DNA of 64,000 bases from Isoperla grammatica (Eukaryota > Arthropoda > Insecta > Plecoptera > Perlodidae): NCBI GenBank assembly GCA_945910005.1, contig OX246739.1, positions 40,381,625 to 40,445,624 of the forward strand. The letters are read 5' to 3'. The translations under genes and the position numbers were made by a program. A model generated the notes under the pieces. That model saw only the letters and a program-made list of their open reading frames with translations, ran no database searches and was not told where the DNA came from. Position 1 is the stretch's first letter. The number at the start of each line of letters is the position of its first letter. Of the stretch, positions 49,859 to 61,410 are shown in pieces.

Positions 49859-51989
49859 GTAAGTTGAGGCCTTCGCCTTATACCTGTATTCACATTCATC
49901 ACATTCACAGGCTTTGGTGAGCAAATATTGCAACACCTTGACGAAGAAATTATTCGTATGAAGACTTCTGCTGCGGTTCTTCAACTACATTCCCATTCAT
50001 CATGCAACCGGATGCAAGATTATTCTTGAATACAATTAATTGCAGTATTACTTATAAAGCACGAGTCCGTTAGTACAACGTATTTGTTTGTGTTGTCCTC
50101 CATCAAGCAAACAATTTACTTACAGTTGGCTGATGAAAAAAAAAAGAAAGATGAAGAAAGATGAAGATGTGAAAAGGAACCCACAATCCTGAGACATTTC
50201 CACTCCTTCGTAGTTTACAGCTAGAATGGTCCAGAAGATCAACTTTTATGTCGATAATCAAGCTTAACGTCACTTCTCCGAGATGATTGTGAAGTTCAGG
50301 ACTCAATGACCACACGCACACAACGTCAGTTCGCCGTAACGTCGCGGCAGGATTACGTCTTTCTGATCGTTGGTGGCCGATCACAGACTTGATGCGGCTG
50401 ATACGTAAGCACCGCACAATGGAAACTCGAAGTTAGCAACGTCAAACTTGTGTTCCGCCTCAGCAACTGTTCAACTGGTGGTCTCGCAGTTGTCTCGCTA
50501 TTGTACAATGGCTGCGCTGCGAAGACGTGGGCGCTCTCAAGAAAAGACGAGAGCTTCTAAAATAGGTAGTAGTGTCGTCTGAAATATCAGTCTGATATCT
50601 TCGTAAGTGGGGCAACTGTTGCCAAGAGGGACAGAAAGCCGAGTTAATTGCTTTCAAACATTCAATAATCAATACGAACTTAACTAATCATGAAATAGTT
50701 CAAACGTATAACGCGTTCAGTTTCTTGAAATAGTCAGTGCATGGAATCATATATTGTAAATCATTTCCTCAAAGGTAGATTGACCTTATTACTCAACTCC
50801 ATTATCACATTAGACGGATTAATTATACACGATTACAATTTAATTATTTGTATCTGTATTGTGTGTACTCTCGTTCTTTTGCTATCAAACGAAAGGTCTG
50901 TTTATAATCACCCTACAGTGCTGGGCTGGGAGAGTGCTGAGGGGCTACAGCCCCCCCCCCCCCCCCAGCACTCACAAATTGATGGTACAGGTCGTGCATC
51001 GTTTTAATAATGAGTTCTCGATCGCTCAATAGGTAATTTGACACGCGTTTGGTGAAGCATTTTCTTCGCTTGTATGTAAGTTGAGACCATATTATTACGT
51101 TTTGATGCAGCTTGGTTTCACCGGACTTTGAAGAATGAACGTTTCAGAAGGTATGAGTGTTCAACCTTCATTCCCACACTTAATAATGTGGAAACAGAGC
51201 GACTTTATTAACAAAAGCTTTTAAAGCTTTTTGAGTGAACATTGCCCTAAAAGCTAAATTGAATAATTAGGAAACAAGGAAATTTGGTAACGTACTAAAG
51301 TAACAATATTTAAGAAAAATGTTTTTCTATGGTCCAATAACCCAGTCGGTCCATGCACAAACACACCTCTCCGAAATAAATGTAAACAATAAAATTCAGT
51401 CAGAAATTGATTTTCATTTTGAATCTCTACTAAAATAAGTTTTTAGTTCGCTGAAGAAGATAAAACGCTGCTTTACATCCACTGTACCTCGTATTTATAC
51501 AATTTAAAAATACGTTGAATTCCGTAGTGTAAAATACATTAATCAGCATCTTCAGAACGCTTCGCTTTTCATTCCGCTATGGGAAGTGATCATAGCAAAA
51601 GTTTCCGTGCTGCTTATGAGATAATTTAGGCTTCGAATGAAGCAGGACTTCGTAATCCTCTTTATTCGGGTGGTTTAATTAAGGTAGGATCTACACATTC
51701 TGCCAGTGCGCAGTAACTTTATAAACCCAGAAGTTTCTGGAGCTTGGTGGGTATCGCCTTAGGGAACCGAAAAGTAAGGTACGTTAGTGCACGCGCATTT
51801 CTAGAAGACAAACAATAACACAAGGAAACTCATTATCGGCAATAGATCAATAGCCATAAGAAACGTTCACACGAACCATATTACACGCCACTAGATTTAC
51901 ATATAACACAGTACCTACACGCAGTAGGGCATTTCTCATTCCTCTTCATGTTACTGATAGTTTAAAGAGTTATTTTCATTTATTTATTT

Positions 51990-52242
51990 TATTGTAATTA
52001 AGGCCAGTGTATAGGGCACAATGGCCTCTTTAGCACGATGAGTGATTATTGATTAATAGTGTGGAAGGGAGGAGGGAAAGCCTAGTACCGGCAAGTAGTC
52101 TACTCCTATCGAAAAGTACCAAGGAGACCATCGGGTTTACGTCCCATCCGAGAGGACGGTGTAACTTTGACCATGTCAAATAGGTTCCTCCACTAACACT
52201 GCCGAGCAGTTGATGACAAGAACGAAGCTGTTGTACATGCTA
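51990..52242 (-). mobile_element. 5S-derived SINE, 3' fragment
   Basis: It shares GGCCAGTGTA, AGGGCACAATGG, TTTAGCACGATGAGTGAT and the CCATCGGGTTTACGTCCC block with 26605-26860, plus GCCGAGCAGTTGATGACAAG. The 5S-like head is missing, as is normal for a 5'-truncated retroposon. Confidence 0.85.
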
Positions 52243-53858
52243 TTTAAGTAATATTCCGTTTTATCGATATTTATTTTACCGATTTACTTAATTGAATGTA
52301 CATGTTTAATTGATATATTCTCACACTACCTGTATTGAATCAGCTTATATTTTTTTTATTTCCAAGTAACAAAAGCCAGTCTCTATTATATTATTAAATA
52401 CCTCCTTTGCATGTTTGTTACGGAAGTTCCTTGGTCGGTATTTGTGTCGCGAATATTGTAAGGGTGGAATTTTCTCATTAGCTGTTGTGTCCGTGAAGGT
52501 CCCGAGTCTGTCAGGTATCTGATAGTTCTTTCTATTCATCATAGTCGTCTGATCCGCTGTTGTATGTACGACATAATAACTACCGCATGAGCAGTTCCAT
52601 ACAGATAGCCTCAACGTACCCCGCGTTATTGGGCAGTGTTCAAGCGTCATCGTCAAATACATCACCTAAACCATACAACATATTTCATTTCTGATTAGCT
52701 TTAAATTCACGTGTGGCTACTGCAAAATGAACATGTTTTTAATACGGCTTATACCGGCCAAAGAGTACGGAACATACGATCAAATACATAGTACGAAGCA
52801 AGCTTCACATATCAGCCCTAACGTGATATGAAATTGATCATCTTTTATTGGGGACGTTGCAGTAACATAGATGCTCCGAATTGTTGGTCCATGGTCGTTC
52901 ACCCCAAGTTCTGCACCCTTGCATCATACAGGCAGGTTGTAATGAATAATAACTGTGCAATCATCCATGATCCTCTTTAACCCGGAACAATGATCCAGGT
53001 CGAATGGGCCATGTAGGCTGGAGCAACAAGGAAGTTCGTATTTTATTAATTTTTGGTAGTCTAGTCTCCACTTGTTTGCTGCTCGGCCTGCCAGACCGAA
53101 GTGAGCAAACAATAGCCTTGTTTATCGTGCATGCATCGAGCTATCATAATCGCTATACGCTCAGCAATCTCGCATCCACTTCAACGCTTACAAAATAATT
53201 TATTTTTGCCGAAAATCTGCAGCACAAAGTAGTAGTTCAGACTTCAGATGTCCAATAGGAAAATTGCATAAGAATAAGATGCTTGACAATAATTCTTATC
53301 GTTTATGTTTGCTGATAACTAGTTGAAATAACAGTGATCTAATACTTTCATTTTCCAGCTAATGTTGATTTTAACTTTTCTCCATGTTTTACTGTGAAAG
53401 ATGATTTGAAAGATTTGTTACTTCGAATAAGTACACAATACACATAAAGCAATCAGCGGCAGGTACTACCGTAAACACTTTACCTTAGAGTACATTACCG
53501 CCCTAATAAAACTAGTAAGTCACCTGAAGGGGGGCAAATGAGGTGAAGCTGGTGTGCACCCTATAACAGGGATTCCCACGAAAAATTACTAATTATTATT
53601 TAGTACATACATGAGAACATAACCATTTTGACATACAATCCGACAATCCGTCCTTGGAGTAGACCATGAAACAATGATGATTAATACCGGACTTTCGTAC
53701 ACGAAATTCTCTAATTAAATTGTTGCACCAATTATTATTTCCGAAACTATTATGTGATTGCATAACTAGAATAACCGTTTAACTGTGAGTGTCAATTGGG
53801 TCTGCATGATAATGGTGAGTTGAGGATCTAGGTCATAGGATATTGGAATTGTAAGTAG

Positions 53859-54291
53859 GAAGCTGAAGCGCATATTATGCAGCACGCGCATCAAGTGCGG
53901 AGACATACGTGTTCTCGTTTCACAGGACACGTGCAAGACTAGATGGCAGCGCGTGAGCAAGTGGGGAGCTGAAGTGCATATTATGCAGCACGCGCACAAA
54001 GTGTGGAGACATAGTCTACGTGTTCTCGTTTCACAGGACACGTGCAAGACTAGATGGCAGCGCGTGAGCAAGCAGGAAGCTGAAGTGCATATTATGCATC
54101 ACGCGCATAAAGTGTGGAGACATACGTGTTCTCGTTTCACAGGACACGTGCAAGACTAGATGGCAGAGCGTGAGCAAGTGGGGAGCTGAAGTGCATATTA
54201 TGCATCACGCGCATAAAGTGTGGAGACACACGTGTTCTCGTTTCACAGGACACGTGCAAGACTAGATGGCAGCGCGTGAGCAAGTGGGAAG
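53859..54291. repeat. 107-bp tandem repeat, four copies
   Basis: Four units of roughly 107-113 bp share GAAGCTGAAGTGCATATTAT, GTGTTCTCGTTTCACAGGAC and AGACTAGATGGCAG with AGCGTGAGCAAG. The second unit has extra bases near ATAGTCTACGTG. It lies in intron 5 and shows no similarity to any exon. Confidence 0.92.
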
Positions 54292-54532
54292 CTTTTATTG
54301 TGTGGCTTTTTTCGAGACTAATGTATTGGAGTAATCCCGTATGGGGGAGTCTCTCATTTAAGGAGTTTTGAAGGTCAGTGAGGTTCTGATGGATATCTGG
54401 TTGCCGACTGATAAAGCGTAGTTTTCTCCCCTAAAACATATTGTACACACACACAATCACTATTGATATTTTTCTACCTTGCTGTCTTACCCTCAGCCTC
54501 TATAGGACTCATTCATATTATTGCATCTGTTA

Positions 54533-54680
54533 AGGCGCTTTCATAGCAACACGGCAACACGTTTTTTCCGGACCGGCAGATCACGTGAACTAATCAGAAA
54601 CTTGCCGTGCCTGCCCTGATTGGTTCACCTGACTTGCCGGTCCGGAAAAAACGTGTTGCCGTGTTGCTATGAAAGCGCCT
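54533..54680. mobile_element. Foldback MITE, PIF/Harbinger-like (TTA duplication)
   Basis: The 148-bp element begins AGGCGCTTTCATAGCAACAC and ends with its exact inverse. Arms of about 60 bp pair nearly perfectly around a short loop. TTA lies on both sides (54530-54532 and 54681-54683), the usual PIF/Harbinger target duplication. Arm identity suggests recent movement. Confidence 0.88.
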
Positions 54681-55064
54681 TTACTCTGAAAGCCGTTTTG
54701 CGTGTATCAACCATACGAGTAGTATCCATTTGTTGTCGAGGAACTTCGTTTCCCCCACTGGGTATTGTAGCCAGGTTCTGTTTATTTATCCTACCTAAAA
54801 AAGAACTGTGTGTGTCCCCATAGGACGTTCGGCCAAGATTACAAAGGCGCTGGTTGGCACTTGGCACACCTTCGTTGATAGAGGGAATCGTTTTCATTCT
54901 CAAAGATCTCAACTGATTGACGTTTTAGTTATATCTATACGCGATCTACGTAGGCTTACTCTCTATCAAACCCCAAACGTGGACCTTCTGCATTGGAAGC
55001 AGGAATAAACCCACACAACAAACGAGCCATACAAAGATGTTCTTGCTTAGAGCATTTCTGATTG

Positions 55065-55225
55065 CTTATTCTGTAATTATCCCGCTTTGGATGCGGGCCG
55101 ATATGGAAACAATTGAGAAATAATAACACTAGTATTGGAACTTATTGAGGCAGTTATATTGTTGTGGAACCGCAATTGTTTCCATATCGCCCGCTTTCGA
55201 CCCAAAGCGATTATTACAGAATAAG
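55065..55225. mobile_element. Foldback MITE
   Basis: CTTATTCTGTAAT-ATCCCGCTTTGG and GCGGGC-GATATGGAAACAATTG recur inverted at 55175-55225, with about 45-bp arms. Confidence 0.82.
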
Positions 55226-55582
55226 GGTCCTGGAACCTCCAACATAGTAGGACAATAATATTTGTCCGAGTTTTCTTGTATATGTGTAATTTAACGTACA
55301 GTACATTTAGCGAAAATTACATTAATTCGTTATTCATAAAATGTAATAGTTAGAGAAAATTTGAAATCTGTAAAAAAAAAAAAAAGTACCTTTGTAGGAG
55401 TTTCCTTTGCGAGTCCTTTAGAGAGCGAGAGAGATAATTACATTTCGAGTTATTCGTTCCAGCAGATATCCTGAAACGTGGCTGCTCGTTGAAACGAGCC
55501 GGCACAGACGGATAAGAGGGAAGTAAATTAGATTCAAACGTTAGAACACCCGCGCAAATATCTCTGTGAACGAGATGGGGAG

Positions 55583-55583
<1 letters not shown>

Positions 55584-55635
<52 letters not shown>
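55584..55635. repeat. (AG)n microsatellite
   Basis: About 25 AG units with one AAAG interruption, in intron 5. A shorter AG run of the same kind lies at 48293-48318. Confidence 0.96.
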
Positions 55636-55641
<6 letters not shown>

Positions 55642-55764
55642 TGAAATAATGTATATATTTGTCTACACGCATGCGTTATCTTCTATCCACATTTGTCAAA
55701 TCTTGTACACTTTCTAAAACAACTAGCCTATATGACGTAATTTAAAAACTAATATTGTAAAAAA

Positions 55765-55875
55765 AACGACAAACACCGAAGTTAAGCAGCATCGGGCAGA
55801 GTCCAGAGAAAAGAGTATGACCACTAGGTACCGTTGGTTAGAGCAGATTGGAGACGAAATTCTCAACCACTTACT
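55765..55875 (+). mobile_element. 5S-derived SINE, 5' fragment
   Basis: ACACCGAAGTTAAGCAGCAT then CGGGCAGAG and TGACCACTAGGTACC keep the 5S-like promoter, followed by GTTGGTTAGAGCAGATTGGA, which matches the region after the 5S part of the copy at 26605. The rest is absent. This copy is closer to true 5S sequence than the one at 26605. Confidence 0.8.
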
Positions 55876-56653
55876 ACCGTGCACAAAGTATACATTGCGT
55901 TGTATTTGAATGTAGAAACTCGGGAACGCGTAGGGGTTGTCACAAATAGACCGTTATTGAAGCTTTACGAATAAAATCTCATTTATTCACGGATCGTATT
56001 TGGAATAAATCGAAACCTGTCGATTAAAGTATTCGCGATATTTTCACTCTTAACGCCGAACATTTGTATAGGACACTTGTGTTATTTACCGTGGGGATAA
56101 ATCTATCCCAGTGTAAACACGGCCTCCGCGCGATCTCGTAAGCATTTCCAGAACTGATTTATTAGAAGAAATCTCATTTGCCATAAAATAGGAAGGTTTC
56201 GGTTTGTGGCTTTGATTCATAGAAGTGCGCAGGTCTGCCTGTGATAAACGTGCTGCAGAAACCCAATATCGCAGAATTGCTCCGAGTTCTATTATTTCCA
56301 CCCACAACACACACACACAAGAAGTGACATGTAAAATCGCTAGCCCAAATAACTCCAAGAGACAGCGCTGCTAGCTGTATGCCTTGTTAGTTTCCAGTGT
56401 AACAAAGCCTGTGCGTTCGTTCGTTTTGTTTCCACCAGAATGCATACAGTCTCTTTTTAATGAGGTCATTTTCTACTGTCTCATTCATACACGCTGTTTC
56501 AATGATTACAAAAGCTCCCAATTAATCAAAACACATTTTTCTCAATATGCTGTAATGTTTCTCATCTGTGCCTTGTGTTATTTGTTATCTGTGATCTGCG
56601 ACTCAGAGTAGTTAAGATGGAGCTATCAACAACGACGGTTGGGGTTGCCATAT

Positions 56654-56767
56654 TTGACCAGTGTTGCATATGACGTATGCAGTGTAGTACCTCATGTTGC
56701 TGTTTGCTTGCAGAAACTGTGGTTCCAACACGTGTGGCCGTGTTTGCAACAAGAGATGAAGATGGTT
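56654..56767 (+). repeat. Upstream copy of the exon 6 acceptor and first 16 codons
   Basis: The stretch from CAGTGTTGCATATGACGT through the acceptor TTTGCTTGCAG and KLWFQHVWPCLQQEMK is repeated 143 bp downstream at the true exon 6. Within the 48-nt exon part the two copies differ at only two bases, both synonymous (CAA/CAG for Gln, GAG/GAA for Glu). The copy then diverges into MVWTHTITRLDD and a stop. If the GT at 56765 acted as a donor, it would make a 51-nt phase-neutral exon, but that donor is weak. Confidence 0.9.
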
Positions 56768-56856
56768 TGGACTCATACTATCACTCGTCTCGATGATTGA
56801 TCAGTGTTGCATATGACGTGTGCAGTCTAGTACCTCATGTTGCTGTTTGCTTACAG

Positions 56857-57002
56857 AAACTGTGGTTCCAACACGTGTGGCCGTGTTTGCAGCAAGAAAT
56901 GAAGACACAGGAAGTTCTGGCGGCAGTTCTGCAGCCAATCATCTTCCTCATACAGGAATGCACCGTAGAAGAGTACGAGAACTTAATTCTGCCCTCATTT
57001 CG
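56857..57002 (+). CDS. Scyl2: SCYL2 local exon 6: HEAT repeat segment
   Basis: This 146-nt exon, entering at phase 0 and leaving two bases, encodes KLWFQHVWPCLQQEMKTQE, then VLAAVLQPIIFLIQECTV and EEYENLILPSF. The EEYENLILP stretch is the SCYL2 signature equivalent of EEYVKLILPEL in vertebrates. Acceptor is TTGCTTACAG and donor GTAAGC. A tandem copy of the upstream intron, acceptor and first 16 codons sits 143 bp upstream. The 3' member is the functional exon because only it continues into the HEAT sequence and a consensus donor. Confidence 0.93.
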
Positions 57003-57884
57003 GTAAGCTTTTACTCATAGACATATCCTACGCAGACACACAGCAAAACAAACCTTTATTATATTATTCATTACGATACGTTATGATGAATAAAGTATAA
57101 TTATTGCAATAAGAGAGACGTAAAGCAACCAGAATTAATCACGGTGTGAATATGTGAAACAAATCTACCGTTACGAAACACAAATGTAGACAAACGAAAG
57201 ATTTATTCTTCTGTGATGCGTGTTGGAAAGACACTAACTTCTCTACAACAAGATAATTTGTTTTATAAATTGTTATTAAATTAACTTTTATGTTGTTTTA
57301 CTTTTAAGTTGCTCCTACACACACCCGGGTAAAGTAAGGAGTAAGGATTTAAAAGTATTGGAAGGAAAACGGTCGGCGTTTTGTCCAATTAGCAAGCTCT
57401 TCGTACTTCGTTACTCCGGTAATAAGAAATTAATTGACATCTAGTCGAACAACAGGGGACTCGAAAAGTGTGAACGAGACGAACGAATTTCGCAATTAGA
57501 CGCAAAATGAACGCATTCAAACCCACTTGTATCAGCCACTGTTCTTTGGCGCTTACAGGTAAAATTATCTTATTGATACAATTAGGGCATACTTTTTTAG
57601 ATGGAATATCGATTCTATCGGCTGATGTTACATATTTACAAAAATAACGACAATTACGAGAATAATTCATTATTGATTGTAAAAATACCTAAGTGGATTT
57701 CATATTGATATCCAAATTCATCTCTATAGATACAGAAAATGATAAACAAACCAACTGTCAATCATTACCTGTATTGTTTTTGTATAAAAATACGATGTAA
57801 ACAATGTCCCAATATCTCCCTAATGTTCCTATTTCACGTATTGTCTTTCATCCGTAAAATATTAACTAACATGGTATCAAACCG

Positions 57885-58037
57885 GTCGTACAACAACTTC
57901 GGTAATGCTTTCGTTTTCAATCAATGACGTGTTTACGGTCTCGGCCAACCCGAGTAGGTATTTGAATTAGCCACGGTCGCTGGTTGGCTGCCGCTCACCC
58001 ACCTGTGACGTAAGCATTACCGAAGATGTTGTACGAC
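57885..58037. mobile_element. Foldback MITE
   Basis: GTCGTACAACAACTTCGGTA with ATGCTTTCG pairs with CGTAAGCATTACCGAAGATG and TTGTACGAC at the right; the interior also has partial pairing (GGTTGGCTG, TTGGCC). Confidence 0.78.
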
Positions 58038-59878
58038 GACTTTACCTATCTCGTTCATCTGGGGTGACATTTGTCGTCGGATTAGCCTCACTATAAAGAG
58101 CTTCCTCCCAGTGACAGTGATGGGTGATGTACGATAGGCCATGGGTCCCAAGGGAGGCCGGCTCTCAGCCATACAGGCTCGATACTGCGTGAGGTCCGTC
58201 CATAAGAGGAAACCCTTTGCTCTCATCCAGGTGTTAACATTATGACGCCTCTTCTCTATCTTAATGACGTCACGAATTATACGAGGCTTGGTCCACTAGT
58301 GTTACAGATTTCATTTTTACAATTTTGTTGGCATATTGTTTTTCCTTAGCGTGTTTAACAAAGACTGATGTTTTCTGCTTGTGTTCTACTTCATCTTTCT
58401 ACCTGTTTGCGTCATATAGATGTGTTGAGAGCCTTTCTACAGAATCCCATAAGTGCTCATCCCATCTAGGAAGTGTCTTGGCTGAAAATATCTACCAAGT
58501 TCCTGACTGTTCAATTTACTGTTTAGTAGACTTTCACTAAAACTGTTGGGGCACTATTTAATGGTAAGAATGCCAGTGTACTATGTGGTTGCCTTGTACG
58601 CACCATACTGTTGTAAAATCTGATATAGTATTCAAGCGGCTGTCAAATAGTCTCTCTGTTGCGGCTTGAGTATACTACGAGCAGCCTTTGTGTTCCTGAA
58701 TACGCTGTGAGGGGGCGGCAGGGGGGGGGGCTTGGTTCGAGTACACCGCGGTTCTTACGGGGCATGGAGGTTACCTTGTTTTTTTCATTTTCGTGCAACA
58801 TCAAGATTAGCGTGTTTGTCTAAATATGAGACGTAAACGTCAATATCATTATTATCATCATCGTCTAACGTGATTTGACCCGAGACAACATAATATACAA
58901 TTGTACGTCTACTACTCATGTCCCCACGCGTGGGTGTATTTCGACGAAATGTAAGAGATGGTTGCTTATCTCTTAATTTACATAAATTCTCCGTACATCT
59001 TCTCGACAAGCAGACTATACGTTCATCGAATGCTCGAGTATTTAGGGTATTTTGTTGATTTCTGTTTTGTATAATTAAATTTAATAAGTTGTGTGTAGCG
59101 TGTATTTTAAACTGATAGTAAAATACATCCTTTATTTTATCTGAATTTGTTTAACTTTTCATCCCAATTCTCTCAAATGATTCTAGTCGTCCAATTCCAA
59201 GCTCTATCTCGTTTACTTTTTGGCTTTTTCTGCGAACATTGAAACTAGACAGCAACTTTTTTATTTTGTTATTTTATTTTACTCATAATACACGTAGCAG
59301 CCAAGTGTGGCTTATACTAGATACAGTAAAAAGAAAGGTCCCGTTTTATTTTCAAAACTAGCAAGACCCTGATGAAGTCCAATTTGAAATTCTTTCTCTC
59401 GCTCGGTAAAAAGTAGAAACGCGTCTTTAATGACTTCTCCACCCCACCCTGGCTCAACGCGTCTCTAGCTGAAGTGTATATAGCTCTTAATTGAAAGTGA
59501 CACTTAATTTACTCGAGACAGATCTTATCAGCTGTGGAACCACAAGAACGAAATTAGAAACTTACAAAAAGACGACTTTGAGATTTCTACATTCTGTTAG
59601 TCTATTTATTCGTTGATGCAAAGCGGACTTAATTTTGTTTCGTAGAAGGTAGTCTATTGTGTGTTTCATCCGTAGATTTCATACTCATAAACTTTAACAA
59701 AACAAACAAAGACGAAATGTGTGTGTCCTATGCGTGAATCATTTAGACAAAATTATCTTCTCCGAACGGGAACGGGACAAGTTCAAGAAGTAATGAGCCA
59801 CCGAATAAATCACCACACTAGAAGGCAAATAAAACTGTGACAAGACAAAGATAAAGGGAACGGGCTCGTTTGTTCCAG

Positions 59879-60032
59879 AAATGTGTTCTCCATCCCCAAG
59901 TCCATCCAGGCGACGGTGACGCTCCTGGAGAACCTCCATGTGATACTAGAGAAGACCCCGAGGGAAGATATTCGCTCCGAGGTCCTACCAATGCTGTTCA
60001 ACGCCTTCGAGAGCACCACGATACAAGTCCAG
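59879..60032 (+). CDS. Scyl2: SCYL2 local exon 7: HEAT repeat segment
   Basis: The 154-nt exon begins after GTTTGTTCCAG. Its first base completes an arginine codon, and the frame reads NVFSIPKSIQATVTLLENLH, then VILEKTPREDIRSEVLPM and LFNAFESTTIQVQ before GTACGT, ending at phase 0. It corresponds to vertebrate KTPPDEIKNSVLPMVYRALE. The last 77 nt plus the donor and about 94 bp of intron are repeated exactly 171 bp downstream. The first donor is preferred: reading past it hits a TAA within about 20 codons. Confidence 0.93.
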
Positions 60033-60126
60033 GTACGTTGCGGTGCCCATGCGGTGGGGGGGGGGCAGGTTATAAGCGTGTGGCTCTTAGCCTAAGCGTG
60101 TGGCTCCCAGGGACTCGGGCCCTAAG

Positions 60127-60298
60127 CCCCGAGGGAAGATATTCGCTCCGAGGTCCTACCAATGCTGTTCAACGCCTTCGAGAGCACCACGATACAAGTC
60201 CAGGTACGTTGCGGTGCCCATGCGGTGGGGGGGGCAGGTTATAAGCGTGTGGCTCTTAGCCTAAGCGTGTGGCTTCTAGGGACGCGGGCCCTAAGCGT
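60127..60298 (+). repeat. Downstream copy of the exon 7 3' end and donor
   Basis: The unit 59956-60126 is repeated here at 171-bp spacing. The 77-nt exon part (TPREDIRSEVLPM to TIQVQ) and the GTACGT donor are identical. The intronic part differs by a shorter G run and a few bases. There is no acceptor of intronic quality at the copy start, so it could only be used as an alternative donor, and a TAA between the two donors would truncate the protein. Remnants of a third copy of the intronic motif follow to about 60330. Confidence 0.92.
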
Positions 60299-61084
60299 TT
60301 ACGGCTCCCCTAGGGACGCAGACCCGAATCCGAGATACGGCATGGTTTTTTAAAAAGTGGCCTTCATCCTAATCTATCATCCTTCACCGTCTCGAATAAA
60401 ATAATTGCACTAAACGAGACGTAAAGCAACAAGAATCGTTTACAAAACAATTTGAATATAACCCTACCTTTTTAAATAATAGATTTTACACTTTAATCTA
60501 GTGATCGATTTTGTTTGTTGAATTCTAAAGATTGATTTGCGACCAATGTAGATTTTTTTTTTAATTAATAGTTCTCCGACTAGCAACTTAGGCCAGTGCA
60601 CTTATATGAAGATTGAGACACAAAGTAGTCAATATGCATTTTAGGCATTAGGGAATAAAACACAATTACACTAGTATTTACAACAGAACATAATGGATAA
60701 AAGTACCCGTATACGAAGCTTGTATGTTGTTACAATGTTTGGGAGCAACAAGTTAGTTTTGTCTCGATCATGTAAATGTTTGTTTGAGGTCTTCTTCACC
60801 GAACATGCCCGGCCTCACCGCTCGACGAGCATCTCTCAACGCGCCTGCGCGAGGTACACCCCCCGCAATAATAACAGCGTTACCTCCTCATGTTCACCGG
60901 TCGGTTGTGGAGGGTGTCAACACAGTATAATCTGGATTACTTCGCTAATCCACTCGTAACTCGCTTTATAACAATAATGGACATTAAAACCGAGCTGATG
61001 CGAGGCTGCCTATAGACGCAGTTTTTTTTATCACTTTTTAATGCGTTTCAGAAGTAAATCCTGCTGTGACGAGAGCGTAATATC

Positions 61085-61245
61085 TCACACTAGGCACTAG
61101 ACACAGACACTAAGCACTAGACACTAGACATTACTAGACACTAGACACTAGACACTAGTCACCAGACTCTAGTCACTATACTAGACACTAGACACTAGGC
61201 ACTAGACACTTGACACTATTTTAGACACTAGACACTAGACACTAT
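61085..61245. repeat. Heptanucleotide ACACTAG satellite
   Basis: Dense, imperfect repeats of ACTAGAC/ACACTAG with interruptions such as GCACTAG and TCACCAG lie in intron 7, about 170 bp upstream of the duplicated exon 8 acceptors. Confidence 0.93.
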
Positions 61246-61410
61246 GCAGTCTGTTCCAGCATCTTTTTCCGTTTTTGAAAATATAAATGTAAAGGAAAAT
61301 GTGAATGGTGAGCCTGAAATAGGGTAAATTGCAATTTTTCATAACTATGCTACTGTTTAAATAAAAGAAATACAAATATAACTGGTACACATACATAAAA
61401 TAATTGCGGT

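Larger units (their letters stand above)
49859..56653 (+). other. Intron 5
   Basis: It contains a 16-bp C run at 50951-50966, a 5S-SINE fragment, the 107-bp tandem repeat, two foldback MITEs and an (AG)n run. The rest shows no gene. Confidence 0.75.
57003..61084 (+). other. Introns 6 and 7, 5' part
   Basis: Around exon 7 and its copy, the sequence holds one foldback MITE at 57885 and a 10-bp G run near 58721. 58050-59870 and 60330-61080 are AT-rich and featureless. Confidence 0.7.

Noticed and set aside
49738..49920. 60-aa plus-strand frame over exon 5
   Set aside because: It is out of frame with the phases set by exons 4 and 6; the SCYL2 frame is the correct one.
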